Assembly: GCA_035569235.1 (NCBI GenBank)
Contig: DATMND010000015.1
Coordinates: 1 to 56,450, forward strand
DNA length: 56,450 bases
From: JAMXLO01 sp035569235
GTDB taxonomy: Bacteria > Pseudomonadota > Alphaproteobacteria > Acetobacterales > Acetobacteraceae
Reading direction: 5' to 3'
Notes under the pieces: generated by a model
Database searches by the model: none
Seen by the model: only the letters and a program-made list of their open reading frames with translations
Told to the model about the DNA's origin: nothing
Made by a program: the position numbers and the translations under genes
Shown here: positions 1-7,709 of the stretch, in pieces
Layout of the letters: every line of letters begins with the position of its first letter
Numbering within the stretch: the first letter of the stretch is position 1

Positions 1-2
1 AC

Positions 3-1115
3 ACGAAGCGCGCCGAGGTCGCCGTTATTTCTGCACTGCTCCACGATCTTGGCCATGGCCCTTTCAGCCATACGTTCGAGGGTGTGCAGAAGTCGCGCAA
101 CGCTGGGCGAAAGCATGAGCACTGGACGGCTGATATTATCCGCAACGCGAGTGGTCGGGTTTGGTCGCTGCTTGAGGGGCACAGCGTAGGATTTGCTGAA
201 GAAGTTGCGGCCTTACTCGCGGCTGAGGATCCAGCGGACATCTACCACGCTGTAGTCTCCAGCTCATTCGATGCAGATCGGCTGGACTACCTCCGACGCG
301 ACCGGCTGATGACCGGTACAGGCGCGGGCGCGATCGATTTCGACTGGCTCATGGAACATATTCGTGTTCGGCCGATCGAGATTGACGCAGTGGATCCTGA
401 CTTACCGGCAGATACGGTGTCTGTGCCGACTTTCTGTCTGGATTCGAAAGCGCTTCCTGCGGCTGAGCAGTTTCTGCTGGCCCGCTACACGCTGCATGAG
501 CAGGTGTATTTCCATAAGGCGACACGCTGCGTGGAACACATGATTGCGGACCTACTGCGCCGGCTTGCCGACCGAGTGACAACCCAGGAAACAGCGCCGA
601 CGCTGACAGGACTGCAGGCGGAGCATCCGCTGCTTCGATTCTTTCGAGCCGCACAGCCGAGCGTCGACGGCTACCTGGCGCTGGACGACACCGTAATCAC
701 GGCGGCGTTTGGCGCCATGCAAACAGCCAGGGATCAGGATATCGCGAGATTGGCAGCGCGGTTGCGAAACCGGGATCTCTACAAGACGCTCGATCTGCGA
801 GCCTTCGGCGAAGATGAGGGCAGGCAGACTCAATGGGCCAGACGGATTGACCGGGATTTCAAAGACCAGATCGCGGCCAGAACGGTGATCAAAGACCCTG
901 ATGCCGCGGTCAGCATCTACACCCAGATCGGCGGTGATGACGAAAAGGTGCACAAGAAGTTGCACGTTCTAGATCAGGCTGAAGGGCCGCGGGAAATCAC
1001 GACGCTGTCGAAGATGATCGAGACATTGCGGGCGAAGCGGCAATTTACACGGTACAACTTCGCCGAGGAAGGCGATAGGGACAGGGCGCGACAACGTAGG
1101 GGAGGTACGCGATGA
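3..1115 (+). CDS. HD-domain phosphohydrolase (YwfO/SAMHD1-like), 5' partial
   Basis: The frame is open at the left edge, so the N terminus lies outside the window. The visible part begins just before a canonical HD motif (LLHDLGHGPFSHTFE, His-Asp codons at 42-47). A HEHW helix follows near base 114 and a DADRLDYLRRD block near 270-300. This order of metal-binding residues is that of the SAMHD1/YwfO group of HD hydrolases, whose characterised members cleave dNTPs to nucleoside and triphosphate; the substrate here is inferred. The stop overlaps the start of the next gene (ATGA), so the two are translationally coupled. In Bacillus subtilis the homologous pair ywfO-ywgA is, to my knowledge, also adjacent. 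Base composition looks less GC-rich than in the core genes downstream, which suggests acquired DNA. Confidence 0.82.
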   Translation, partial: TKRAEVAVISALLHDLGHGPFSHTFEGVQKSRNAGRKHEHWTADIIRNASGRVWSLLEGHSVGFAEEVAALLAAEDPADIYHAVVSSSFDADRLDYLRRDRLMTGTGAGAIDFDWLMEHIRVRPIEIDAVDPDLPADTVSVPTFCLDSKALPAAEQFLLARYTLHEQVYFHKATRCVEHMIADLLRRLADRVTTQETAPTLTGLQAEHPLLRFFRAAQPSVDGYLALDDTVITAAFGAMQTARDQDIARLAARLRNRDLYKTLDLRAFGEDEGRQTQWARRIDRDFKDQIAARTVIKDPDAAVSIYTQIGGDDEKVHKKLHVLDQAEGPREITTLSKMIETLRAKRQFTRYNFAEEGDRDRARQRRGGTR

Positions 1116-1663
1116 TTGAGCCTGAAGACAAGGTTGCTGCGGTGGTCGATGCGGCGGGTGGGACGCTGGTTAGCCGTGTTCGTCTGCAAAAGGCCGTTTA
1201 TCTGATGGACCAGCTCGGTCTCTCCAGCGGTTTCAGCTACGAGTACCACCACTACGGGCCCTATTCGCGTGACTTGGACAACGCGATTAGCGATGCCAGA
1301 GCGTTGGGCGTGGTGCGGGAGGAGATACGCCACCGTATTGGCGATGGGGCGAGCTATAGTCTGTTTACCCTTCCTGAGCCCGGCTCATCCAAGGAGGAGG
1401 CTCTCGGTACACTTGGCCGGAACCGGGCGGCGGAGTTGGCACAGAAGTTTGCTGATACGCATGTGACCGTGCTGGAGCTTGCCGCCACGGTAGACTGGTT
1501 GTGGCGGCATGAACGTTGTGCGGATTGGCGAACAGAAATTGGCCGCCGCAAGCCGATGAAAATCGGTAGCGGTCGGCTCGACCGGGCCGTTAAGCTGCTA
1601 AAGGATTTGGGCTTGCCGCCTCCTGTGCCCGGACGAGAGCCTGTAATGGCTCGCACTGGCTAA
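1112..1663 (+). CDS. YwgA-like protein of unknown function
   Basis: A 183-residue protein starting inside the stop codon of the HD hydrolase gene. The N-terminal 80 residues carry the pattern RLQKAVYLMDQLG followed by YEYHHYGPYSRDLDNAI, which matches YwgA and resembles the fold of Panacea/SocA-type (DUF4065) proteins. These have a winged-helix-like region with an LQK start and a GPYS turn. The biochemical role is not known to me. The conserved coupling with an HD phosphohydrolase suggests it regulates or targets that enzyme. The C-terminal half (residues 100-183) is helical and basic, without a recognised motif. The gene ends 7 bases before the end of the convergent XRE gene, leaving no room for a separate terminator. 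Confidence 0.7.
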   Translation: MIEPEDKVAAVVDAAGGTLVSRVRLQKAVYLMDQLGLSSGFSYEYHHYGPYSRDLDNAISDARALGVVREEIRHRIGDGASYSLFTLPEPGSSKEEALGTLGRNRAAELAQKFADTHVTVLELAATVDWLWRHERCADWRTEIGRRKPMKIGSGRLDRAVKLLKDLGLPPPVPGREPVMARTG

Positions 1664-1670
1664 TCTGTGC

Positions 1671-2450
1671 TCAGAAGGGGATGTCGTCGCCACCGTCAAT
1701 CGGTTCGACCACTGGGCGGCGATCGGGGCTTTCTGTGGCGAGATCGTCGACCCTCACTTTGACTTGCCGGCGTGAAGTATTCACGACATGCAGCAGACCG
1801 ACCCGCTTGCGCGGGTCGAAATCCGACCCTTTTAGACCTGTGAATTCCATCGCATCCACGAAGGCCTGAGCCGCTGCATATGCCTCTTCGGGACACATAA
1901 GGGCCACGTAATCACCGATCAGCATGTGCATATCGGCACCAGCCAGCTCTGTCAGGATGTTTTCCAGAACAGAAAGACCGTCTAAGCGATCGACGGCGCT
2001 GGAACGCCACTTGTTCAATGCGTCCCACGAAGTGCGCGGCGTATTTGGAAGATACTGCTCGGCTTGTCGCAGCACATGAACTACTCGTTGCCGGTTTTCT
2101 TGAGCTGAATTGTCTATGATATCCAGTCGGACAGTGTCGCATCGGAGCACCAGACCCATCAAGTCGCGGGCCGAATTGAGCGGGGTCAGCGGGACAAATT
2201 CCGCCTCCGGTCCTGCCTCACCACGTTCGTCCGACTGCAAGAGATCATTGAATCCAACACCAAGAACGGCCGCTACCTGGTGGATCGTTTGGTAGTCCAC
2301 CGTGACACCTCGTTCCAGGCGTTCGATTGTGGTCTTCGAGCACTTCGCTTTATCAGCCACATCCTGCTGGGAAAACCCGAGTCCCTTGCGCAGCCTTGCG
2401 GCCGTTGCTCCATCGCAGCGCATACCTTTTCTCCTGGGCAAGTTCGTCAT
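1671..2450 (-). CDS. XRE-family HTH regulator with SSB-like C-terminal tip
   Basis: A 259-residue protein. I chose the ATG at 2450 because a GGCGGAGA-like ribosome site lies about 8 bases upstream; the frame is open to 2513. Residues about 12-70 form a classic HTH_3 domain (RLRKGLGFSQQDVADKAKCS, then TIERLERG). The rest is a domain of unknown function rich in Asp, Arg and Leu. The last residues are DGGDDIPF followed by the stop. DDIPF is identical to the C-terminal tip of bacterial single-stranded DNA binding protein, which docks RecQ, RecO, PriA, exonuclease I and others. No OB fold is visible, so this is not SSB itself. It is convergent with the HD/YwgA pair. A role as repressor or sensor of that pair is inference. 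Confidence 0.78.
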   Translation of the reverse strand: MTNLPRRKGMRCDGATAARLRKGLGFSQQDVADKAKCSKTTIERLERGVTVDYQTIHQVAAVLGVGFNDLLQSDERGEAGPEAEFVPLTPLNSARDLMGLVLRCDTVRLDIIDNSAQENRQRVVHVLRQAEQYLPNTPRTSWDALNKWRSSAVDRLDGLSVLENILTELAGADMHMLIGDYVALMCPEEAYAAAQAFVDAMEFTGLKGSDFDPRKRVGLLHVVNTSRRQVKVRVDDLATESPDRRPVVEPIDGGDDIPF

Positions 2451-2666
2451 GGAGCAATCTCCGCCGAATTCAGTCGTCACCGTGACGGCAACAGACCGTC
2501 GGCGAGTCGTCACCTACTTTCTCCGCCGGTGACGACTTTTGTGACTGTGATGGCTTGAACTGGCGGGGGCCAGTCGTCGAGGCGCCATTCCAGTTTCGTA
2601 CACGCTACCTTCCCCTCCCGACCCTTCCCCTTCCACCCCCGCCCCGCCGCCGACTATACCCTCCCC

Positions 2667-3500
2667 ATGGTGCGCTTCCTGAAGATGCATGGCTGCGGCA
2701 ACGACTTCGTCGTGTTCGACGAGCGCGCTGGCCCGCTCGGCCTGACCCCCGCCCGCGCCGCCGCCATCGCCGACCGGCGCACCGGCGTGGGCTGCGACCA
2801 GTTCATCGCCATCGAGCCGGCGCCGGCAAATTCCAACGCCAATGCCTTCATGCGCATTCGCAACCCCGACGGCGCCGAGGCCGGGGCCTGCGGCAACGCC
2901 ACCCGCTGCGTGGTCGATCTGCTGGCGCGCGAGACCGGCCGCCGCACCCAGGTGATCCGCACGGTGGCCGGCAACCTGCCCTCCGAGGCACTCCCCGACG
3001 GCCGGGTGCGCGTCGATATGGGGCCGGCGCGGCTCGACTGGCCCGACATCCCGCTGGCGCGGCCGATGGACACGCTGCACCTCGACCTTGCGGCGGCGCT
3101 GGTGGCCGATCCGGCCGCGGCCAACATGGGCAACCCGCACGCGACATTCTTCGTGGACGACCTCGCGCGCCTGCCAGTGACGGAACTCGGCCCGCGCCTG
3201 GAGCACGATCCGCTGTTCCCCGAACGCGCCAACATCGGCTTCGCCCAGATCCTGGCCCCGGACCGCATCCGCCTGCGCGTATGGGAGCGCGGCGCGGGCC
3301 TGACGCTCGCCTGCGGCTCCGGCGCCTGCGCCGCGCTGGTGAACGCGCATCGGCGCAGTCTGGCCGGCCGCCGTGCCACCGTCGTGGTGGACGGCGGCGA
3401 ACTGGAGATCGAGTGGCGCGAGGACGGCCACGTGCTGATGACCGGGCCGGTGGCGACTTCTTTCACCGGCGAGATCGATCTCGCGGCCTACCCGGCATGA
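2667..3500 (+). CDS. dapF: Diaminopimelate epimerase
   Basis: Cytoplasmic enzyme that interconverts LL- and meso-diaminopimelate for lysine and peptidoglycan synthesis. The 277-residue length is normal. Diagnostic segments are KMHGCGNDFVV at the N terminus, the first catalytic cysteine region (PDGAEAGACGNATRC, about residues 70-84) and the second (LACGSGACAA, about residues 213-222). MGNPHATFFV and ERGAGLTLACG are also typical. It is the first gene of a likely dapF-mtaB-ftsY unit, an order seen in many alphaproteobacteria. Only 58 bases, containing a small palindrome, separate it from mtaB. Confidence 0.96.
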   Translation: MVRFLKMHGCGNDFVVFDERAGPLGLTPARAAAIADRRTGVGCDQFIAIEPAPANSNANAFMRIRNPDGAEAGACGNATRCVVDLLARETGRRTQVIRTVAGNLPSEALPDGRVRVDMGPARLDWPDIPLARPMDTLHLDLAAALVADPAAANMGNPHATFFVDDLARLPVTELGPRLEHDPLFPERANIGFAQILAPDRIRLRVWERGAGLTLACGSGACAALVNAHRRSLAGRRATVVVDGGELEIEWREDGHVLMTGPVATSFTGEIDLAAYPA

Positions 3501-3521
3501 TGGCCGGATCAAGTCCGGCCA
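3501..3521. repeat. Short palindrome between dapF and mtaB
   Basis: TGGCCGGA (3501-3508) and TCCGGCCA (3514-3521) form a perfect 8-bp stem around the loop TCAAG, directly after the dapF stop. The flanking bases (CCATGACGAT) match those of other palindromes in this window, so it is probably a dispersed repeat rather than a dedicated terminator; mtaB follows closely. Confidence 0.6.
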
Positions 3522-3558
3522 TGACGATCAAGGATCGGGCGTGCGCCCGAGATCAAAC

Positions 3559-4788
3559 ATGAGCGTCGAGATACTTACCTTCGGCTGCCGGCTGAACGCC
3601 TACGAAAGCGAGGTCATCCGCGGCCATGCGGCTGCCCTGTCGGATACGGTGATCGTCAACACCTGCGCCGTGACGGCCGAGGCCGAACGCCAGGCGCGCC
3701 AGGCGATCCGTCGCGCGGTACGCGAGCGGCCGGGAGTGCGGATCGTCGTCACCGGCTGCGCCGCACAGATCGACCCGCAGGCCTGGCGCGACCTGCCCGG
3801 CGTGCACCGCGTGCTTGGCAACGAGAACAAGCTCCGCCTGGAAAGCTGGGCGCCGGACGCGTCGGGCGCGGTCTCCAACATCATGGCGGCGCGCAAGACG
3901 GCGGCGCATCTGGTCACGGAATTCGCCGGACGGGCGCGCGCCTTCGTGCAGGTGCAACAGGGCTGCGACCATCGCTGTACGTTCTGCATCATCCCGTTCG
4001 GCCGTGGGCCCAGCCGCAGCGTGCCGGTCGGCGCCGTGGTGGCTCAGGTGCGCGCCCTGGTGCAGGCGGGCTATCAGGAGGTCGTGCTGACCGGGGTCGA
4101 TATCGCCTCCTATGGCCCCGATCTGCCAGGCGCCCCGAGCCTCGGGCAGCTTGTCCGGCGGCTGCTGGCGCTGGTCCCGGAATTGCGGCGGCTGCGGCTG
4201 TCCTCGATCGATCCGGCAGCGATCGACGATGCGCTATGGCGGCTGATCGGCGAGGAGGCGCGGCTGATGCCGCATCTGCACCTATCGCTGCAGGCGGCGA
4301 GCGACCTGATCCTGAAGCGGATGAAGCGCCGGCATCTGCGCGCCGATGCCGCGGCCGCAATCGCGCGGGCGCGGGCGCTGCGGCCCGGCATCGCGATCGG
4401 CGCGGACCTGATCGCCGGTTTCCCGACAGAGAGCGACGCGCTGTTCGCGGAGACGCTGGATTTCGTGACCGACTCCGAACTGCCGTTCCTGCACGTGTTT
4501 CCCTACAGCGAACGCCCCGGCACGCCGGCGGCGCGGATGCCGGCCGTGCCGCACATGCTTCGGCGCGAACGGGCGGCGCGGCTGCGTGATGCGGGAAAGG
4601 ACGCGGCGCGCCGGTTCTTCGCGGCGCAGACCGGCCGGACGGTTTCTGTGCTGATGGAGACCGCCGCGGCTGGGCACTCCGAACATTTCGCCCCAGTTCG
4701 GCTTTCCGCGCCGTCGGAACCGGGACGGCTAGTGTCCACCCGCGTCGTAGGGGTGGCGGACGAGGCGCTGCTGGGGGAAGCGGCCTGA
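3559..4788 (+). CDS. mtaB: tRNA (t6A37) methylthiotransferase, MtaB family
   Basis: A radical-SAM methylthiotransferase that adds a methylthio group at C2 of t6A37 in tRNA, giving ms2t6A. The ATG at 3559 (MSVEILTFGC) is preferred over an upstream GTG at 3541, because homologues begin just before the FGCRLN motif. The N-terminal UPF0004 cluster has its three cysteines in FGCRLN, VNTCAVT and VTGCAAQ. The radical-SAM cluster is GCDHRCTFCIIPFGRG (CxxxCxxC, about residues 135-142). A C-terminal TRAM-like segment follows. Length is 409 residues, close to the family norm. The stop overlaps the ftsY start by one base (TGATG). Confidence 0.94.
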   Translation: MSVEILTFGCRLNAYESEVIRGHAAALSDTVIVNTCAVTAEAERQARQAIRRAVRERPGVRIVVTGCAAQIDPQAWRDLPGVHRVLGNENKLRLESWAPDASGAVSNIMAARKTAAHLVTEFAGRARAFVQVQQGCDHRCTFCIIPFGRGPSRSVPVGAVVAQVRALVQAGYQEVVLTGVDIASYGPDLPGAPSLGQLVRRLLALVPELRRLRLSSIDPAAIDDALWRLIGEEARLMPHLHLSLQAASDLILKRMKRRHLRADAAAAIARARALRPGIAIGADLIAGFPTESDALFAETLDFVTDSELPFLHVFPYSERPGTPAARMPAVPHMLRRERAARLRDAGKDAARRFFAAQTGRTVSVLMETAAAGHSEHFAPVRLSAPSEPGRLVSTRVVGVADEALLGEAA

Positions 4789-5705
4789 TGGCGCTCGGCT
4801 TCTTCTCGCGCCTGAAGGAAGGCCTGTCGCGCAGCACGCAGAAGCTGACCGAGGGGATTACCGCAGTCTTCAAGAAGCGCCGGCTCGACGACGCCGCACT
4901 CGAGGAACTGGAAGAAATTCTGATCGCGGCCGACCTCGGCACCGAGGTCGCGCGGCGGGTGATCGCCAACTTCCGCCGCACGCGATTTGGCAAGGAGATC
5001 ACCGACGAGGAGATCAAGCAGACACTCGCCGAGGAAATTTCCGCCATTCTGACGCCGGTGGCGCAGCCGCTGCGGCTCGATCCGGCGAAGAAGCCGCACG
5101 TCGTGCTGGTGGTCGGCGTCAACGGCACCGGCAAGACGACGACAATCGGCAAGCTCGCGCAGAGCTATCGCCAGCAGGGACTGCGTCCGGTTCTGGTGGC
5201 CGGCGACACGTTCCGCGCGGCGGCGGTGGAGCAGTTGCAGATCTGGGGCGAGCGCGCGGATGTTCCGGTGATTGCCGGCGGGGCGAATGCCGATTCGGCT
5301 GGGCTGGCATTCGAGGCGCTGACGCGCGCCAAGGCGGACGGCGCCGATGTGCTGCTGATCGATACCGCCGGGCGGCTGCACAACAAGTCTGTCCTGATGG
5401 ACGAGCTTCGAAAAATCGTCCGCGTGTTGCGCAAGCAGGACGAGACCGCGCCGCACTCGGTGCTGCTGGTGCTGGATGCGACAACGGGACAGAACGCCAT
5501 TCAGCAGGTGCGCGTCTTCAAGGAGATGGTCGATGTCACCGGTCTGGTGGTGACCAAGCTCGATGGCAGCGCGCGCGGCGGCATCGTGGTTGCGCTGGCT
5601 GAGACATTCGGCCTGCCGGTGCACGCGGTCGGCGTCGGCGAGAAGGCCAGCGATCTGCGGCCGTTCGATGCCGGCGATTTCGCGCGCGGGTTGGTGGGAG
5701 CCTGA
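4788..5705 (+). CDS. ftsY: Signal recognition particle receptor FtsY
   Basis: GTPase that receives ribosome-SRP complexes at the inner membrane for cotranslational insertion of membrane proteins. The 305 residues comprise a short N domain (residues 1-95, helical) and the G domain. G1 is GVNGTGKTTT (about 110-119), the GDTFRAAAVEQL block follows, G3 is DTAGRLHNKS (about 191-200), and G4 is TKLDGSARGG (about 258-267). The long acidic A domain of enterobacterial FtsY is absent, as is usual for alphaproteobacteria. It is the last gene of the dapF-mtaB-ftsY unit. Confidence 0.96.
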   Translation: MALGFFSRLKEGLSRSTQKLTEGITAVFKKRRLDDAALEELEEILIAADLGTEVARRVIANFRRTRFGKEITDEEIKQTLAEEISAILTPVAQPLRLDPAKKPHVVLVVGVNGTGKTTTIGKLAQSYRQQGLRPVLVAGDTFRAAAVEQLQIWGERADVPVIAGGANADSAGLAFEALTRAKADGADVLLIDTAGRLHNKSVLMDELRKIVRVLRKQDETAPHSVLLVLDATTGQNAIQQVRVFKEMVDVTGLVVTKLDGSARGGIVVALAETFGLPVHAVGVGEKASDLRPFDAGDFARGLVGA

Positions 5706-5806
5706 GTACCTCGTTCACGACCCAGTGATAGCTGCGAGCTTTGTCGGGAAGCGGTGTGCCACCAACTGACGATGCATCCAGCATGACGAGGGGGAATCTC
5801 CTCCAA

Positions 5807-6290
5807 ATGCACCAGACCCGCAACGACCTGCTGTCCAATACCAAAGCAGTGGCGATTTAACTGTTGAACGCGCGACTCGCCGACACGATCGACCTCGCGC
5901 TGCTGACCAAGCAGGCGCACTGGAACCTGAAGGGTCCTCAATTTATCGCGATCCACGAAATGTTGGATGGCTCCCGAAACCGAGATCGACGGCCATGCCG
6001 ACACGATGGCCGAGCGTGTCGTCCAGCTCGGCGGGACGGCGTTTGGAACAACTCACGCGGTGGCCAAGGGCACGACCCTGGCTCCCTATCCGACAGACAT
6101 TTACGCGATAAAGGACCATTTGGCGGCCCTGATGGAGCGCTACGGCAAGGTTGCCAATGCAACCCGCAAGGCGATCGACGCGGCAGCAGAGGCGGGCGAC
6201 GCCGACACGGCCGACATCTTCACTGGGGCATCGCGCGGCCTCGACAAGGCGCTGTGGTTCCTCGAGGCGCATGTCCAGGAGCCGAACTGA
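5807..6290 (+). pseudogene. Dps/ferritin-like protein, disrupted by stop and frameshift
   Basis: A Dps-family (DNA-protecting, iron-storing) protein can be reassembled only across two lesions. From ATG 5807 the frame reads MHQTRNDLLSNTKAVAI and meets TAA at 5858-5860. It continues in the same frame as LLNARLADTIDLALLTKQAHWNLKGPQFIAIHEMLDG, which is the Dps ferroxidase helix with its H and D ligands. One extra base at about 5971-5981 then moves the match to the frame holding EIDGHADTMAERVVQLGG and the C-terminal TADIFTGASRGLDKALWFLEAH, which ends at 6290. The TAA is one base change from GAA. Two separate lesions make a sequencing error less likely than true decay. A restart at TTG 5864 could give only a short fragment. 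Confidence 0.8.
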
Positions 6291-6320
6291 CCGCCCACGG
6301 CCTGTCGTTCCGCCCAGCTG

Positions 6321-6347
6321 ATCACACAAGGTGTGATGTAGCTCACC
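6321..6347. promoter_or_regulatory. CRP-like operator, overlapping a second palindrome
   Basis: TGTGA-TGTAGC-TCACC at 6332-6347 matches the CRP consensus TGTGA-N6-TCACA at nine of ten defined bases. It partly overlaps a perfect palindrome, ATCACAC-AAG-GTGTGAT (6321-6337). The pair lies about 70 bases upstream of the Crp/Fnr gene at 6418, the usual distance for autoregulation. Confidence 0.6.
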
Positions 6348-6417
6348 GACAATTCAGTTGTAGCGGTCAACGCTCCCACCTGCCGCCCCGACTCGATCGG
6401 CGGCAGGAGCAACTCAC

Positions 6418-7191
6418 ATGGATAGCGTTCCGACCGATGAGGGCGGATCAGGCAGCTTGCGGGTGGGGCTCATGGCCACACCCGTCGGCGAAGTCGACGC
6501 CGTCCTCAGGATCATCAAGGACCAGAGCATACTGGGCTCCCTGGCCGAGCAGGACCTGCTGGCACTGGTGCGCCAGACGCCCGTGCGGGCTCTTCCGAAG
6601 AACCGGGTGCTGTTCCGCTGCGGCGACGAAGGCCGCACCGTTGTGCTTGTGCTGCAAGGCTACATAAAGCTGTCCACGATGGCGGCAAACGGTCGCGAGG
6701 TGGTGCTGGAGATCGCCGGCCCTGGCACGATCTTTGGCGAGCTTGCCGTGCTGAACGGCTCGCCACGGCGGGCGGACGCCACGACCCTGACCCCCTGCCG
6801 CGTGATGGCGATCGACGGCGTGCTGTTCCGGCGCTTCGTTGGCCGCGCCCCCGAGGCGATGTTCGCGGCCATACGTTTGCTCAGCGAACGGCTGCTCGCG
6901 GTCACCGAACAGGGCATGGACGCCGTGTCGCTGCCGGCGCCGGTGCGGCTGGCCAAGGCACTTTTGCATTTGGCCGGGCTGCATTCCCAACGTACCGACG
7001 ACTGCGTGCATATCGGCTTCAAGCTGTCGCAGCGCGAGCTCGGTGCGATGACGGGGCTGATCCGCGAAAGCATCAACAAGCACCTGAACGCCTGGCGGGC
7101 AGCCGGTTGGATCGAGCTTTCGGGCGGCTCGGTCACGTTGTGTGACGTTTGCGCGTTGCAGGCCTTCGTGCGCAACAACGAGGCGCGGTAG
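6418..7191 (+). CDS. Crp/Fnr-family transcription regulator
   Basis: A 257-residue regulator starting at ATG 6418, with a GGCAGGAG ribosome site just upstream. Residues about 35-150 form a cyclic-nucleotide-binding-like beta roll; GTIFGELAVLNGSPRRADATTL has the form of the phosphate-binding cassette. Residues about 185-250 are the HTH_Crp domain, with FKLSQRELGAMTGLIRESINKHLNAW as the helix-turn-helix. The recognition helix has the Arg-Glu pair of CRP rather than the Glu-x-x-Ser-Arg of FNR. The N terminus lacks the FNR iron-sulfur cysteines. It is therefore more likely a CRP-type than an oxygen-sensing protein, which fits the TGTGA-type site upstream. The effector is unknown. Confidence 0.9.
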   Translation: MDSVPTDEGGSGSLRVGLMATPVGEVDAVLRIIKDQSILGSLAEQDLLALVRQTPVRALPKNRVLFRCGDEGRTVVLVLQGYIKLSTMAANGREVVLEIAGPGTIFGELAVLNGSPRRADATTLTPCRVMAIDGVLFRRFVGRAPEAMFAAIRLLSERLLAVTEQGMDAVSLPAPVRLAKALLHLAGLHSQRTDDCVHIGFKLSQRELGAMTGLIRESINKHLNAWRAAGWIELSGGSVTLCDVCALQAFVRNNEAR

Positions 7192-7220
7192 CGCCATCCA
7201 CGGACAAGGCAAAATCACTC

Positions 7221-7248
7221 CGGCGGAGTGCACGGACTCACTCCGCCG
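7221..7248. terminator. Hairpin after the Crp/Fnr gene
   Basis: CGGCGGAGTG (7221-7230) and CACTCCGCCG (7239-7248) pair perfectly as a 10-bp stem with an 8-base loop, 30 bases past the regulator's stop. It is followed by a moderately T-rich stretch (GCTTTGCTT). An overlapping palindrome CACTCCG-G-CGGAGTG (7216-7230) offers an alternative fold. This is probably the terminator of the upstream gene. Confidence 0.55.
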
Positions 7249-7378
7249 ACGCTTTGCTTGCCCCATTGTCGATCCTGCCAGCACGACCGATGCGGGCAGA
7301 CCGCAAGGCCCGGCTGGGACGAAACCGACAAACCAATCCGGCTCCGTCGCAGACGGAGTGCATACAGGAGGCAAGACA

Positions 7379-7507
7379 ATGAAGAAGGCAATCTTTGCGG
7401 TCGTCACAGTTCTGGGCGTCTCGCTGGCCATGGGCGCTCTCGCCCCTGCCGCGAACGCCTACACGTACCTGTTCGCGCCGGCCGCGAACGCGGGCAGCAA
7501 TAGCTGA
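7379..7507 (+). CDS. Small secreted peptide, 42 residues
   Basis: ATG 7379 follows a strong ribosome site (AGGAGG at 7366-7371). The product starts with a clear Sec signal (MKKAIFAVVTVLGVSLAMGA, then LAPAANA) and a cleavage site after ANA. This leaves a mature peptide of about 15 residues, YTYLFAPAANAGSNS. The APAANA element occurs twice, once in the signal and once in the mature part. I do not recognise a family. A 6-bp hairpin (CTCCGT/ACGGAG, 7342-7358) sits just before the ribosome site. It lies between the Crp/Fnr gene and a second small gene with an equally good ribosome site. Confidence 0.6.
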   Translation: MKKAIFAVVTVLGVSLAMGALAPAANAYTYLFAPAANAGSNS

Positions 7508-7557
7508 TGGCGACGCGCCGGCCGCAGATGGCGGCCGGCGAGCCGAAGGAGGCAGCG

Positions 7558-7677
7558 ATGATCGCGACACTCCTCATTATTCTTGTGGCCGTGGTCATCG
7601 CCGTCCTCGGCTGTGCCTGGGTGGCGCCGGACAATGCCAATAGGGTCGACGCATCGACCAGACAGCATCGGACGTAA
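7558..7677 (+). CDS. Small membrane peptide, 39 residues
   Basis: ATG 7558 is preceded by AAGGAGG with good spacing. The sequence MIATLLIILVAVVIAVLGCA forms one hydrophobic segment, followed by a short polar tail rich in Asp, Asn, Arg and Thr. The LGC triplet could be a lipobox-like site, though the signal lacks a positive N terminus, so a simple single-span membrane peptide is more likely. It lies 50 bases downstream of the secreted peptide gene, probably in the same transcript. No family was recognised. Confidence 0.5.
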   Translation: MIATLLIILVAVVIAVLGCAWVAPDNANRVDASTRQHRT

Positions 7678-7709
7678 TGGTGATAGGAGGCGCTTGAGCT
7701 CCGGCCCAT

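Noticed and set aside
2514..3562. Long open frames on both strands over dapF (for example 2555-3562 plus and 2514-3512 minus)
   Set aside because: They are shadows of the GC-rich dapF gene: low-complexity Arg/Ala/Pro/Gly sequence with no family pattern, while dapF in its own frame has all catalytic motifs.
6418..7191. Oxygen-sensing FNR
   Set aside because: The N terminus has no cysteine cluster, and the recognition helix is of the CRP Arg-Glu kind.
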